The position numbers and the translations under genes are program-made. Below, in pieces: positions 45,119 to 53,884 of a stretch of 64,000 bases of DNA; positions within the stretch are counted from its first letter, which is position 1; each line of letters opens with the position of its first letter. The stretch comes from a bacterium (GTDB lineage Bacteria > Joyebacterota > Joyebacteria > Joyebacterales > Joyebacteraceae): assembly GCA_025774935.1 (NCBI GenBank), contig JALGZK010000001.1, positions 84,266 to 148,265 of the forward strand, written 5' to 3'. The notes under the pieces were generated by a model, which saw nothing but the letters and a program-made list of their open reading frames with translations, was not told the DNA's origin and searched no databases.

Positions 45119-45955
45119 ATGGGGAGACGGGTCGTCTCGATAGGCAGAGTCGAAGTCGGCGAGGGACGGCCGCTCGCGCTCATCGCCGGGCCGTGCGCGC
45201 TCGAGAGCGAGGCGCTCGCGCTCGAGGTGGCGCACGAGGTAGCGGCGCTCGCGATCAGGCTGGGCGTCGGCTACGTCTTCAAGTCGTCGTACCTGAAGGA
45301 CAACCGGATGTCGGCCGGGTCGTACGCCGGCCCGGGGCTCGACGAAGGGCTGCGCATCCTCGAACGCGTGAAGGAGGATGTCGGCGTTCCGGTGATCTCG
45401 GACGTGCACGAGCGCGGCGAGGTGGGCCCGGCCGCCGAGGTCCTGGACGCCATCCAGGTCCCGGCCTTCCTGTGCCGGCAGACGCGTCTGATGGAGGCCG
45501 TAGCCGCGGCGGGGAAGCCGATCAACATCAAGAAGGGGCAGTTCCTCGCTCCTGAGGACATGGAGCGGGTGGCGGGGAAGGCCGCGGCGGCGGGGAACGA
45601 CGAGATCCTCCTGACCGAGAGAGGCACGTCGTTCGGCTACCACAACCTTGTGGTGGACATGCGCGGGATCGAGATCATGCGCCGGAGCGGGTACCCCGTC
45701 GTGTTCGACGCGACGCACAGCGTCCAGCTCCCCGGGTCGTCGTCCGGGACCTCCGGGGGCCAGCCGGAGTTCGTGCCCGTGCTTGCGCGGGCGGCGTGCG
45801 CGGCTGGCGCGGACGCGCTCTTCGTGGAGACGCATCCGGACCCGCCGTCGGCCGGCTCGGACGCGCAGTCGATGATCAGGCTCTCCGAGTTGGAGGGCGT
45901 TCTGGCCCCGGCCATCGCGATCGCGCAGCTCGTGCGCGATGGCGGGGGGGCCTAG
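45119..45955 (+). CDS. kdsA: 3-deoxy-8-phosphooctulonate synthase
   Basis: A 278-residue aldolase that joins phosphoenolpyruvate and arabinose-5-phosphate to Kdo-8-phosphate. IAGPCALESEALAL, FKSSYLKDNRMSAGSYAGPG, VISDVHE, IQVPAFLCRQT and NIKKGQFLAPEDM are family blocks. The SYLKDNR segment has the DNR sequence of KdsA rather than DAHP synthase. NEILLTERGTSFGY and DATHSVQLPG also match. It begins one base after the pyrG stop codon. Confidence 0.95.
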   Translation: MGRRVVSIGRVEVGEGRPLALIAGPCALESEALALEVAHEVAALAIRLGVGYVFKSSYLKDNRMSAGSYAGPGLDEGLRILERVKEDVGVPVISDVHERGEVGPAAEVLDAIQVPAFLCRQTRLMEAVAAAGKPINIKKGQFLAPEDMERVAGKAAAAGNDEILLTERGTSFGYHNLVVDMRGIEIMRRSGYPVVFDATHSVQLPGSSSGTSGGQPEFVPVLARAACAAGADALFVETHPDPPSAGSDAQSMIRLSELEGVLAPAIAIAQLVRDGGGA

Positions 45956-45965
45956 GGAGAGAGCC

Positions 45966-46499
45966 GTGTACACCGTCGATCCGGAAGTCGCGACCCGCAT
46001 CAAGCTCCTCGTGCTCGACGTTGACGGCGTCCTCACGAACGCGAGCCTCGTGCTTGGGCCGGCCGGGGAGGAGCTCAAGTTCTTCTCGGCACGGGACGGC
46101 ATCGGCATCAAGGTCGCGCAGTACGCTGGCATCGAGGTGGCCTTCCTTTCGGCGCGGTCCTCCAAGATCGTGTCGAACCGGGCGGAGACGCTCGGAGTGA
46201 AGGAGGTGCACCAAGGCGAGCAGCAGAAACTGCACGCGGTGAAGCGCATGGCTTCGCGGCTCGGGCTCGGACTCGAGGAGGTAGCGTACGTCGGCGACGA
46301 CATCGTCGACCTGGCGCCGGTCGCGGCAGTCGGCATGGGCGTCGCCGTAGCGGACGCTTGCGATGACCTCAAGGAAGTCGCGTCACACACGACGACGGTC
46401 CCGGGCGGGGGTGGCGCTGTGCGGGAGACGGTCGAGTCGATTCTGACGGCGCGCGGCGGCTGGAAGGACGCGGTGAAGGGTTACCTGGCGAGCATCTGA
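45966..46499 (+). CDS. kdsC: Kdo-8-phosphate phosphatase
   Basis: A 177-residue HAD phosphatase of the KdsC type, without a cap domain. IKLLVLDVDGVLTNASLVL has the two catalytic aspartates, FFSARDGIGIKVAQ, FLSARSSKIV and YVGDDIVDLAPVAAVG the remaining motifs. It hydrolyses Kdo-8-phosphate. I prefer the GTG with GGGAGA upstream; an ATG inside the kdsA end would add nine residues. Confidence 0.92.
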   Translation: MYTVDPEVATRIKLLVLDVDGVLTNASLVLGPAGEELKFFSARDGIGIKVAQYAGIEVAFLSARSSKIVSNRAETLGVKEVHQGEQQKLHAVKRMASRLGLGLEEVAYVGDDIVDLAPVAAVGMGVAVADACDDLKEVASHTTTVPGGGGAVRETVESILTARGGWKDAVKGYLASI

Positions 46500-46538
46500 T
46501 CCCCGGGCCCACGACGGCCGCGGGAGGGCCGACTGAGA

Positions 46539-47552
46539 GTGACCGAAGAGAAGACACGAGCGGAGGAATCCCGGGCCGGGGACGAGGAGATCGTCGCCCT
46601 CGCGAGGGAGGTCCTCGAGGTCGAGTGCGCGTCGCTCGAGGCGCTCGCCGAACGCGTCGGCGGTGCCTTCGTCGCGGCGGCGAGAGCGATCAGCCGCACG
46701 CGGGGGACGGTCATCCTCTCCGGGGTGGGGAAGTCGGGGATCGTCGCTCGGAAGATCGCCGCGACGTTCGCGAGCACGGGGACGCCGGCGGCATTCCTGC
46801 ATCCAGCGGACGCGGCGCACGGTGACATAGGGCTCGTGGCCGGAAGCGACGTTGTCGTGGCGGTCTCGAAGAGCGGGGAGGGAGACGAACTCCTCCAGAT
46901 CCTCCCGATCCTGAGGGACCTCAAGGTGACCATCATCGCGATCACCGGCAACCCCTCGTCGTCACTGGCGTCACTGTCGGACATCGTTCTCGACGCGAGC
47001 GTCGAGCGCGAGGCTTGCCCACTCGACCTCGTGCCGACGGCGAGCACGACGGCGGCCGTGGCACTGGGCGACGCGCTCGCGGTCGTCGTCATGAAGGAGA
47101 AGGAGGTCGGGCGAGAGGACTTCGCCTACTTCCATCCCGGAGGAGCGCTCGGTCGGAGACTCCTCCTGAGGGTGCGGGACGTCATGCACACGGGCGAGGA
47201 ACTCCCCGTCGTGACGGAAGACACGATCATGAGGGAGGCGATCGTCGAGATCGCCAACAAGCGCCTCGGGCTGACGACGGTCGTCGACCGGAACGGGAAG
47301 CTGGTCGGCATCCTCACCGACGGCGACCTGAAGCGCATCCTCATCGAGCGTGAGGACATCCTCGCCGCCACGGCGTCCGAGGTCATGTCGCGCAGCCCGA
47401 AGACGGTGGGGCGGGACGAACTCGTCGCCGCGGCGCTCGAGAAGATGGAGACACTCCCGCCTTCCCCAATCACGTCACTTGTCATCGTGGACGCGGAGGG
47501 ACGTCCCGAGGGCGTCATTCACATCCACGACTGCCTGAAGGCGGTGCGGTAG
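46539..47552 (+). CDS. kdsD: Arabinose-5-phosphate isomerase (KdsD/KpsF)
   Basis: This 337-residue enzyme converts ribulose-5-phosphate to arabinose-5-phosphate, the first committed substrate for Kdo. The SIS domain has TVILSGVGKSGIVARKIAATF, FLHPADAAHGDIGLV and VVAVSKSGEGDEL, with TASTTAAVALGDALAVV. Two CBS domains follow (VRDVMHTGEELPVV, ASEVMSRSPKTV). The order after kdsC matches the common kdsC/kdsD linkage. Confidence 0.94.
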   Translation: MTEEKTRAEESRAGDEEIVALAREVLEVECASLEALAERVGGAFVAAARAISRTRGTVILSGVGKSGIVARKIAATFASTGTPAAFLHPADAAHGDIGLVAGSDVVVAVSKSGEGDELLQILPILRDLKVTIIAITGNPSSSLASLSDIVLDASVEREACPLDLVPTASTTAAVALGDALAVVVMKEKEVGREDFAYFHPGGALGRRLLLRVRDVMHTGEELPVVTEDTIMREAIVEIANKRLGLTTVVDRNGKLVGILTDGDLKRILIEREDILAATASEVMSRSPKTVGRDELVAAALEKMETLPPSPITSLVIVDAEGRPEGVIHIHDCLKAVR

Positions 47553-47645
47553 GCGACCGCCTCCCCGCAGCACCCAGGACCAGCCCCGGAACACAGAGCC
47601 GCGAGAGAGCCCGGGAGGCACTCTGCACGCTCCTCTCGCGTCCGC

Positions 47646-47674
47646 TTGACCCCAGTTGCCCCGTCTGCTACGCT
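47646..47674 (+). promoter_or_regulatory. Candidate distal promoter for lptC
   Basis: TTGACC and TACGCT are separated by 17 bases. The -35 box is good and the -10 box moderate. Confidence 0.4.
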
Positions 47675-47775
47675 CCCGGCCCTGACGCTCGAGCGAGTGT
47701 CGGGATGGCCAGTGGCCGGACCGGGTGCGTGTATCGTGACACAGGAGAGGGAGTTGCGCCGGGACAACGGCCTCC

Positions 47776-47804
47776 TTGAGTGGACTCCCGCGCTCGGGTA
47801 TATT
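47776..47804 (+). promoter_or_regulatory. Candidate proximal promoter for lptC-lptB-rpoN
   Basis: TTGAGT and TATATT are separated by 17 bases, with a leader of about 85 bases to lptC. The good -10 box makes it the more likely start of the LPS-export/rpoN transcript. Confidence 0.6.
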
Positions 47805-47895
47805 GGGTCGCTGGCATTGATCGGCTGTGGCGACGATTTCTGGCCCGCTGCTTGCAATACTCCCGCCTCTATCCAATACGGGGGGTCTCACGAAC

Positions 47896-48459
47896 ATGAA
47901 GGTGCTGCGCGCTCTCTTCCTGATCGGACTCGCTCTTCCGCTGGCGGCAACGCTCGCGGGATGTCAGAGCGGCCCGACCGAAGAGGAGACGGAGTCGTCT
48001 GTCCTGGCGGACCACGAGATCGACGGCTTCGAGCTCACCCAGACGCGCGACGGCGCGAGACTGTGGAAGCTCAGGGCGCAGCGCGCGCTCATCTTCGAAG
48101 ATGCCGACCGGGTCGAGATGGAGAAGATCCGGATCGACTACTTCAACGAGGACGGCGAGACGCGCTCCACCCTCACTGCCCTGCACGGACTCCTCCGACG
48201 CAGAACGAACGACATGGAAGCTCGAGGCGACGTGGTGGTGACTGCCGACGACGGCACGATCCTCACGACGCAGAAACTGACGTGGAACGAGAGAACCGGC
48301 AAGATCGAGTCTGACAAGTTCGTGCGCGTGACGAAGGGAAGCGACGTCTTCACGGGAGTGGGGGTCGAGGCGGACCCGGATCTCAGGAACATGCGCGTGA
48401 AGTCGGAGTTCAAGGCGTACGTGCGAACCCCGGAGGGTGAACTTGTCGAAGAAGACTGA
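47896..48459 (+). CDS. lptC: LPS export periplasmic protein LptC (lipoprotein form)
   Basis: A 187-residue LptC/OstA-like protein. The N-terminus is a signal peptide with lipobox LAGC (cysteine 23) in place of the membrane helix of E. coli LptC, so it would be lipid-anchored. The mature part repeats the beta-jellyroll pattern: RLWKLRAQRALIFEDADRVEM, LTALHGLLRRRTNDMEARGDVVV, LTTQKLTWNERTGKIES and FTGVGVEADPDLRN. It would hand LPS to the periplasmic bridge. No lptA follows; lptB starts inside its end. Confidence 0.85.
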   Translation: MKVLRALFLIGLALPLAATLAGCQSGPTEEETESSVLADHEIDGFELTQTRDGARLWKLRAQRALIFEDADRVEMEKIRIDYFNEDGETRSTLTALHGLLRRRTNDMEARGDVVVTADDGTILTTQKLTWNERTGKIESDKFVRVTKGSDVFTGVGVEADPDLRNMRVKSEFKAYVRTPEGELVEED

Positions 48460-49210
48460 CAGCCCTCGGGCGAACGTGGGAGGAGACCCGGGGACGCTTC
48501 GCGCTTCGGGGCTGGTGAAGCGGTACGGCCGGCGAGCCGTGGTGAACGGCGTGCAAGTCGAACTCGGACGGGGTGAGGTCGTGGGGCTCCTCGGACCGAA
48601 CGGCGCCGGCAAGACGACGACGTTCCACATGATCGTCGGACTCCTCGCCCCCGATGAGGGAGCCGTCTTCCTGGATGACGTCGAGATCACGCGGGAGCCG
48701 ATGTACAGGCGCGCGCGGATGGGTGTCGGTTACCTCTCTCAGGAGTCGTCGATCTTCAGGGGCCTCACGGTTCGGCAGAACGTGATGTCGATCCTGGAGA
48801 TGCAGGGAGGCACGCGCGAGGAGAAGGACGCGAGGCTCGCCGAGCTCCTCGAAGAGCTCGGCATCACCGACCTCTCTCAGCAGGGGGCCGACACGCTCTC
48901 CGGTGGAGAGAGGCGAAGGGTCGAGATCACGAGGGCACTCGTGACGCGTCCCGCGTTCCTCCTCCTGGACGAGCCGTTCGTCGGCATCGACCCGATCGTG
49001 GTCCAGGACATCCAGGCGATCATCAGACGACTGAAGGAACGGAACATCGGCATCCTCATCACGGACCACAACGTGCGGGAGACATTGTCGGTGACCGACC
49101 GAGCGTATATCATGTATGAGGGAGAGATCCTCCTGTCCGGCGGCGCCCACGAGCTCGCCACGAACGAAGAGGCGAAGAAGCTCTACCTGGGCGAGCGGTT
49201 CCAGCTGTAG
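48443..49210 (+). CDS. lptB: LPS export ABC transporter ATP-binding protein LptB
   Basis: A 255-residue ATPase that powers LPS extraction with LptF/LptG. Walker A is LLGPNGAGKTTTF, the signature is LSGGERRRVEITRAL and Walker B is FLLLDEPFVGIDP. The LSQESSIFRGLTVRQNV and ILITDHNVRETL blocks are LptB-specific. The TTG start is six bases after GGAGG, whereas the GTG two codons upstream directly abuts it; either way it overlaps the end of lptC by 17 bases or more. LptF/G must be encoded elsewhere. Confidence 0.95.
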   Translation: MSKKTDSPRANVGGDPGTLRASGLVKRYGRRAVVNGVQVELGRGEVVGLLGPNGAGKTTTFHMIVGLLAPDEGAVFLDDVEITREPMYRRARMGVGYLSQESSIFRGLTVRQNVMSILEMQGGTREEKDARLAELLEELGITDLSQQGADTLSGGERRRVEITRALVTRPAFLLLDEPFVGIDPIVVQDIQAIIRRLKERNIGILITDHNVRETLSVTDRAYIMYEGEILLSGGAHELATNEEAKKLYLGERFQL

Positions 49211-49271
49211 GGCGGTCGAGCGAGCCGAACCGGGGCGCGGGAGAGAAGAGAGCCGGAAGAGGAAACACACC

Positions 49272-50786
49272 ATGGACATGAAGCCGAGACTGGGCCTCCG
49301 AATGTCGCAGCAGCTTGTGATGACGCCGCGGCTGCAGATGGCCCTCAAGATCCTCCAGGTGTCCACACTCGAGCTCGAGCAGTTCCTGAAGCAGGAGCTT
49401 CTGCAGAACCCGCTCCTGGAGCCGGTCGAGGACGAGGACACCGAGCTGGAGCGGACCGAGTCCGAGGAGGGCGGGGAGGAGTCGACGGACGAAGGGACCT
49501 CGGACGACAGCGCGTCCGAGGAGGCGTCCGCCGACGATCGGACGGCCGAGGAGAAGGCGGAGGCCGCGGAAGAGGAGCCGGTCAAGGACGACTCCGGGGA
49601 CAAGGACGAACCCGAGGACAACCTCGACTGGGACGACTACTACGACGACGTCTACTCGCACGCCTACGGCCAGAACCTCGAGCGTGACGAGGACGAGCAG
49701 TACGAGCGCGTGCCGGTGGCCGTGACGACCTTCGAGGACGAGCTCAAGCAGAAGCTGCACCTCGAGTGCAACGACGACTCGTTGATCGGAATCGCCGAGT
49801 ACATCATAGACGAGCTCGACCGGGACGGCCGGGTGCACGACTCGCTCGAGGAGATCGCGCGGGCGCTCCGGGTCGACGTCGACGTCGTCGAGCGGGCCCT
49901 CAAGCTCGTCCAGTCGCTGGAGCCGGCTGGCATCGGCGCGAGGACGGTCGAGGAATGCCTGATTCTGCAGCTCGAGCGGAAGGGGCTCGGAGACACGCTC
50001 GCGGTCCGCGTCGTCGAGGAGTGCTTCGAGGAGCTCAAGGCCTGCAAGTACGACCAGATCAGGCGCAGGCTGGGAACGACCACCGAGGAACTCCGCGAGG
50101 CCATCAACGAGATCTCCAAGCTTGACCCGAGGCCTCGGACGGACCCGACCGTGAAGGACCCGGGGTACATCACCCCGGACCTCGTCGTCGAGGAGATCGA
50201 CGGGGAGTACGTGGTCTACCTGAACGACCAGGACGTCCCGCGGGTGCGCATCAACCCGACCTACCGGGAGATCCTCGGCACGGAGCCCGGATCGGAAGAG
50301 CGCGAGTTCATCACTAAGAAGCTGAAGGCCGCCCGCTGGATCGTACAGAGCATCGAGAACCGTCGGCGGACGATGGTGCGCGTGACGGAGAGCATCGTCC
50401 GCGCGCAGGACCAGTTCTTCGAGAAAGGCGTGTCCGCCCTGAAGCCGCTGACCCTGCAACAGATCGCGGACGACGTCAGCATGCACGAGTCGACGGTCAG
50501 CCGCGTCACGCGCGGGAAGTACGTTCAGACGCCTCGTGGGACGTTCGAGCTCAAGTACTTCTTCTCGAGTGGCATCCGGACGCGCACGGGCGAGGAGGTG
50601 GCGTCGAAGGCCGTACGCGACGCCATGAAGGAGATCATCAGCCGGGAGGACAAGAAGAAGCCCCTCTCGGACCAGAAGATCGCCGAGGAGCTCAAGCGGA
50701 GGGGCTTCACGATCTCCCGGCGGGCGGTCGCCAAGTACCGCGACCAGATGAAGATCCTGAGGGCAGGACTCAGGAAAGAGATCTAG
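49272..50786 (+). CDS. rpoN: RNA polymerase sigma-54 factor
   Basis: This 504-residue factor directs polymerase to -24/-12 promoters that need activator ATPases. Region I is the Gln/Leu-rich LGLRMSQQLVMTPRLQMALK, region II an unusually acidic stretch (about residues 55-140), and the core-binding domain follows. The promoter-binding HTH is around DDVSMHESTVSRVTRGKYVQ, and the RpoN box is SRRAVAKYRDQM near the end. The place after lptB is the conserved bacterial order. The ATG lacks a strong ribosome binding site (GGAAGAGGAAAC upstream). Confidence 0.96.
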   Translation: MDMKPRLGLRMSQQLVMTPRLQMALKILQVSTLELEQFLKQELLQNPLLEPVEDEDTELERTESEEGGEESTDEGTSDDSASEEASADDRTAEEKAEAAEEEPVKDDSGDKDEPEDNLDWDDYYDDVYSHAYGQNLERDEDEQYERVPVAVTTFEDELKQKLHLECNDDSLIGIAEYIIDELDRDGRVHDSLEEIARALRVDVDVVERALKLVQSLEPAGIGARTVEECLILQLERKGLGDTLAVRVVEECFEELKACKYDQIRRRLGTTTEELREAINEISKLDPRPRTDPTVKDPGYITPDLVVEEIDGEYVVYLNDQDVPRVRINPTYREILGTEPGSEEREFITKKLKAARWIVQSIENRRRTMVRVTESIVRAQDQFFEKGVSALKPLTLQQIADDVSMHESTVSRVTRGKYVQTPRGTFELKYFFSSGIRTRTGEEVASKAVRDAMKEIISREDKKKPLSDQKIAEELKRRGFTISRRAVAKYRDQMKILRAGLRKEI

Positions 50787-50813
50787 CAGACTCCTCCAGG
50801 CGGGGTCAGGGAC

Positions 50814-51059
50814 TTGCTCAAGGACGTCGTCTTCCAGCCTACAGGCGCCGACGCCTCGATGTTCGCTGTTTCCTACTGGAAGGTCGATCCCGGCGGGGGG
50901 GTGAGTGAGGGGGGCGGACTCCTCGTGGTCGAGTCCGTCGAGGAGAAGGTAGCGCTCGTCGTCCCCTCACCGTACACCGGAGTGCTCAGAGAGGTCGTCG
51001 CCCGGACGGGGCGGACGATCTCGGCGGGTGACGTGCTCGGGAGGATTGACGTTCCGTGA
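50814..51059 (+). CDS. Stand-alone biotin/lipoyl-attachment-like domain protein
   Basis: An 81-residue protein that is one lipoyl/biotinyl beta-barrel. VVESVEEKVALVVPSPYTGVL aligns with the hairpin that carries the lipoylated lysine (usual form E-x-D-K-A), the lysine here being in EEKVA, and AGDVLGRIDV closes the barrel. It has no E2 catalytic or H-protein extension. The gene overlaps lipA by four bases, so lipoylation by LipA is a reasonable inference. The start is TTG. Confidence 0.7.
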   Translation: MLKDVVFQPTGADASMFAVSYWKVDPGGGVSEGGGLLVVESVEEKVALVVPSPYTGVLREVVARTGRTISAGDVLGRIDVP

Positions 51060-51955
51060 CCGGTGATCCGAGGCTCCCATCCTGGCTCACGAAGCCGCTC
51101 GGCGACCCAGGCATGGTCGGTCGTGTCAGGAAGACCCTCACCACCCACAACCTCAACACCGTCTGCAACGAGGCGAAGTGCCCGAACCGGGCCGACTGCT
51201 TCGGGCGTGGCACCGCCACGTTCCTGATCCTCGGCGACAGATGCACGCGGGACTGCCGGTTCTGCGCTGTCGCGCACCTCGACCCCGTTGCCCTCGACCC
51301 CTCCGAGCCGGCTGCCGTCGCGAACGCCGCGAAGGCGCTCGGACTGAACTACGTAGTCGTGACGTCCGTCACGAGAGACGACCTCCCGGACGGAGGCGCT
51401 GCGCACTTCGCGGAAACGGTCGGCGCGCTCAGACGAGAGCTCCCCGACGCGGGCATCGAGGTGCTGGTGCCGGACTTCCGGGGCGACGCGTCGGCCGTCG
51501 ACACGGTTCTCGCAGCGCGGCCGGACGTCTTCGGGCACAACATCGAGACGGTCGAAAGGCTGTACGCGGACGTCCGCGCGGGGGCCGACTACTGGACCTC
51601 GCTCGGGGTCCTCTCGCGCGCCAGCGGAGAGCGGGAACTCGTGAAGTCCGCGATCATGCTGGGCGTGGGCGAGACCGACGAGGAGATTCGCGAAACGTTG
51701 ATGGACCTCCGGAGCGCTGGCGTCGCCATAGTCTACATCGGTCAGTACCTCCGCCCGACACCCGAGCACCACGGAGTGGAGCGGTACGTCACGCCTCTGG
51801 AGTTCGAGAAGTGGGAGAGAGTCTGCGTTTCGATGGGATTCGCCTGGGTCTCTTCCGGGCCGTTCGTGAGGAGTTCTTACGAGGCGGACACCGCGTTCGC
51901 GCGGGTCCGCGGGCGCTCCTGGCAGCAGGGACGAGACGCGAGAAAGGAGCGGTGA
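51056..51955 (+). CDS. lipA: Lipoyl synthase
   Basis: A 299-residue radical SAM enzyme that inserts two sulfurs into octanoyl chains on lipoyl domains. The auxiliary cluster cysteines are in CNEAKCPNRADCF; the radical SAM CxxxCxxC is in CTRDCRFCAV. VVVTSVTRDDLPDGGA, HNIETVERLY, KSAIMLGVGET and QYLRPTPEHHGVERYV are family blocks. GTG overlaps the lipoyl-domain gene stop. No lipB or lplA is visible nearby. Confidence 0.96.
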   Translation: MTGDPRLPSWLTKPLGDPGMVGRVRKTLTTHNLNTVCNEAKCPNRADCFGRGTATFLILGDRCTRDCRFCAVAHLDPVALDPSEPAAVANAAKALGLNYVVVTSVTRDDLPDGGAAHFAETVGALRRELPDAGIEVLVPDFRGDASAVDTVLAARPDVFGHNIETVERLYADVRAGADYWTSLGVLSRASGERELVKSAIMLGVGETDEEIRETLMDLRSAGVAIVYIGQYLRPTPEHHGVERYVTPLEFEKWERVCVSMGFAWVSSGPFVRSSYEADTAFARVRGRSWQQGRDARKER

Positions 51956-52476
51956 TGAAGATAAGAGTCACGGCAAGGCACACCGAGCTCGCACAGGATC
52001 TCCGGGAGCACGTGGAGGGGAAGCTCGAGAACCTCGCGCGCTACTTCGACCGGGTCGACGAGGCGCACGTGGTGTTCGGTCGCGAGGGTCCTCTTTCGTG
52101 CGCGGACGTCACGGTGCACGCGGCGCGAGTCGTGGCGTCGAGCGAGCAGACCGGTGAGGACCAGCGGACGGCCTTCGACCGCGCCCTCGAGAAGGTCGAA
52201 AGGCAGATCCGGAGACACAAGGGACGGGTGCGCGACAGGAAGCACGGGGAACGGACGGCGGAGGCCGCCGCCCTCGCGGGGGGAATGCCGCCGGAGGAAC
52301 TCGGGATCGTGCCTGAGACCCTCTCCGGGACTCCGCTGACTCCCGAAGAAGCACTCCAGCAGCTGGACGAGCTCAACGCCCGGTTCGTCGTGTTCGAGAA
52401 CTCGGAGACCGGGAAGGTCAACGTCATTTACAGGCGCGACGACGGCAACTACGGTCTCGTCGAGCGGGGCGACTAG
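51955..52476 (+). CDS. hpf: Ribosome hibernation-promoting factor (long form)
   Basis: A 173-residue ribosome-associated factor. The N-terminal S30AE domain reads MKIRVTARHTELAQDLREHVEGKL, with AFDRALEKVERQIRRHKGR. The C-terminal dimerisation domain has LNARFVVFENSETGKVNVIYRR, characteristic of long HPF that forms 100S ribosome dimers alone. The usual chromosomal position downstream of rpoN is retained, with the lipoyl genes inserted between. The ATG overlaps the lipA stop by one base. Confidence 0.93.
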   Translation: MKIRVTARHTELAQDLREHVEGKLENLARYFDRVDEAHVVFGREGPLSCADVTVHAARVVASSEQTGEDQRTAFDRALEKVERQIRRHKGRVRDRKHGERTAEAAALAGGMPPEELGIVPETLSGTPLTPEEALQQLDELNARFVVFENSETGKVNVIYRRDDGNYGLVERGD

Positions 52477-52506
52477 CCATCCCACTTCGGAAGGAACCCG
52501 GAACCG

Positions 52507-53475
52507 ATGGACCGCGTGACCGTCACACAGCTCGCAGAACGCCTCCGCGCGACACACGACCTGGACCTGCTGACGTCGGAGGCGACGAGCGGCGCAGAGA
52601 TCTCGAGGAGTGAGATCTCGCGCCCGGGGCTTCTCCTGACCGGCTTCGAGCAGGGCTTCGACCCTGAGATCGTGCAGATCCTGGCGGAACAGGAGGTGGC
52701 GTACCTCGAGTCACTGGGCGACGCCGAGAGGGAGAGCGCGCTCGAGAGGCTGTGCGCTGCTTCCGTGCCCTGCATCTTCATCGTCGATGGTCTGGCGCCC
52801 CCCTCTGGGCTGGTCGAGCGGGCGGAGGCGGCATCGACGGCCGTCGTCGCGACTGGGACGCCGCGCAGCCCGTTCGTGCGCGAGCTGGGCGCCGCGCTCG
52901 ACGACCTGCTGGCTCCCGAGAAGACGGTTCACGGGACCCTCGTCGACGTCTACGGCGTGGGCCTCCTCTTCACCGGGAAGAGCGGCATCGGCAAGAGCGA
53001 GTGCGCGCTGGACCTCGTCGAGAACGGACACCGCCTGGTGGCGGACGACGTCGTGCACGTCGTTCGCATGCGTGGAGGGCATCTGATAGGCTCCGGCCAC
53101 GAGGACGTGCGTCACTTCATGGAACTCCGCGGGCTCGGCATCGTCGACGTGCAGGCGATGTTCGGAATCCGCGCGATCCGGCAGCAGAAGCGCATCGAGG
53201 TCGAGGTCAGACTCGCGACCTGGTCGGACGTCGACGACTACGAGCGGTTGGGGTTCGACGAGACGATGACCGAGATCCTCGGTGTGGGGATTCCGGTGGT
53301 GACGCTGCCGCTAGTTCCCGGGAAGAACATCACGGTCATCTCGGAGGTCATAGCACTGAATCACCTGCTGAAGATCCGTGGCGTCCACCCCGCGAGGGAG
53401 TTCGAGAGGCGGCTCAAGGAACTCTCATCCTCAAGGCGAAGGGCGCGCGGGATCCTCGAGGGCGACACCGAATGA
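52507..53475 (+). CDS. hprK: HPr kinase/phosphorylase
   Basis: A 322-residue enzyme that phosphorylates and dephosphorylates HPr on Ser46 in response to metabolites. The N-terminal domain (1-130) precedes VHGTLVDVYGVGLLF and the Walker A GKSGIGKSE at about 157-165. LVADDVVHVVR and MELRGLGIVDVQAMFG are the other catalytic blocks; the C-terminal PGKNITVISEVIALN is also typical. Its HPr target, encoded at 58 kb, keeps Ser46. It overlaps the EIIA gene by four bases. Confidence 0.95.
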   Translation: MDRVTVTQLAERLRATHDLDLLTSEATSGAEISRSEISRPGLLLTGFEQGFDPEIVQILAEQEVAYLESLGDAERESALERLCAASVPCIFIVDGLAPPSGLVERAEAASTAVVATGTPRSPFVRELGAALDDLLAPEKTVHGTLVDVYGVGLLFTGKSGIGKSECALDLVENGHRLVADDVVHVVRMRGGHLIGSGHEDVRHFMELRGLGIVDVQAMFGIRAIRQQKRIEVEVRLATWSDVDDYERLGFDETMTEILGVGIPVVTLPLVPGKNITVISEVIALNHLLKIRGVHPAREFERRLKELSSSRRRARGILEGDTE

Positions 53476-53870
53476 GCGAGGCGCGGAAGAAGATAGGCTG
53501 CGTTGTCGTTGCCCATGGCAACGTCGCGAACTGCCTCATGGATGCCGTCCAGGGCATCCTCGGCACGCAGTCGAACTGGACCGCGATCTCGAACACGGGG
53601 CTGGGGCTGAACGATCTGAACGCCGCGATCGCGGTGGCAGTCAAAGAGCTTCAGAAGACCTGTGACGTGATCGTCATGAGCGACATGCCCGGGGGGAGCT
53701 GCCACCACGCATGTCAGGAGATGGTGGGACAGGACGCCGAGGTGAGGGCCGTGTCCGGCCTCAACCTGATGATGCTTCTCGAGTTCTTCGTGAAGCGCGA
53801 CCGGCAGAACGTCGACGACCTCCTCGGACTGATCATGGAGCGCGGCCGCGACGCGATCCGGATCCTCTAG
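53472..53870 (+). CDS. PTS mannose-family EIIA component
   Basis: A 132-residue cytosolic phosphocarrier. CVVVAHGNVANCLMDAVQGILG contains the phosphorylatable His15. VIVMSDMPGGSCHHACQEMV is the conserved middle block of mannose-family IIA. It receives phosphate from HPr and gives it to IIB. The histidine and the MSDMPGGS motif distinguish it from the PTS-Ntr EIIA that often sits after rpoN. Confidence 0.93.
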   Translation: MSEARKKIGCVVVAHGNVANCLMDAVQGILGTQSNWTAISNTGLGLNDLNAAIAVAVKELQKTCDVIVMSDMPGGSCHHACQEMVGQDAEVRAVSGLNLMMLLEFFVKRDRQNVDDLLGLIMERGRDAIRIL

Positions 53871-53884
53871 GAAGCGAGCCACGC

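Larger units (their letters stand above)
47553..47895 (+). other. Intergenic region with two candidate promoters
   Basis: This is the only gap above 300 bases. I find no open frame with recognisable protein features in it and no terminator with a T-run. It holds two sigma-70-like promoters upstream of lptC, listed separately. Confidence 0.6.

Noticed and set aside
53472..53870. PTS-Ntr EIIA (ptsN), the usual gene near rpoN and hpf
   Set aside because: The motif around His15 and MSDMPGGS, together with IIB, IIC and IID downstream, identifies the mannose-family EIIA.
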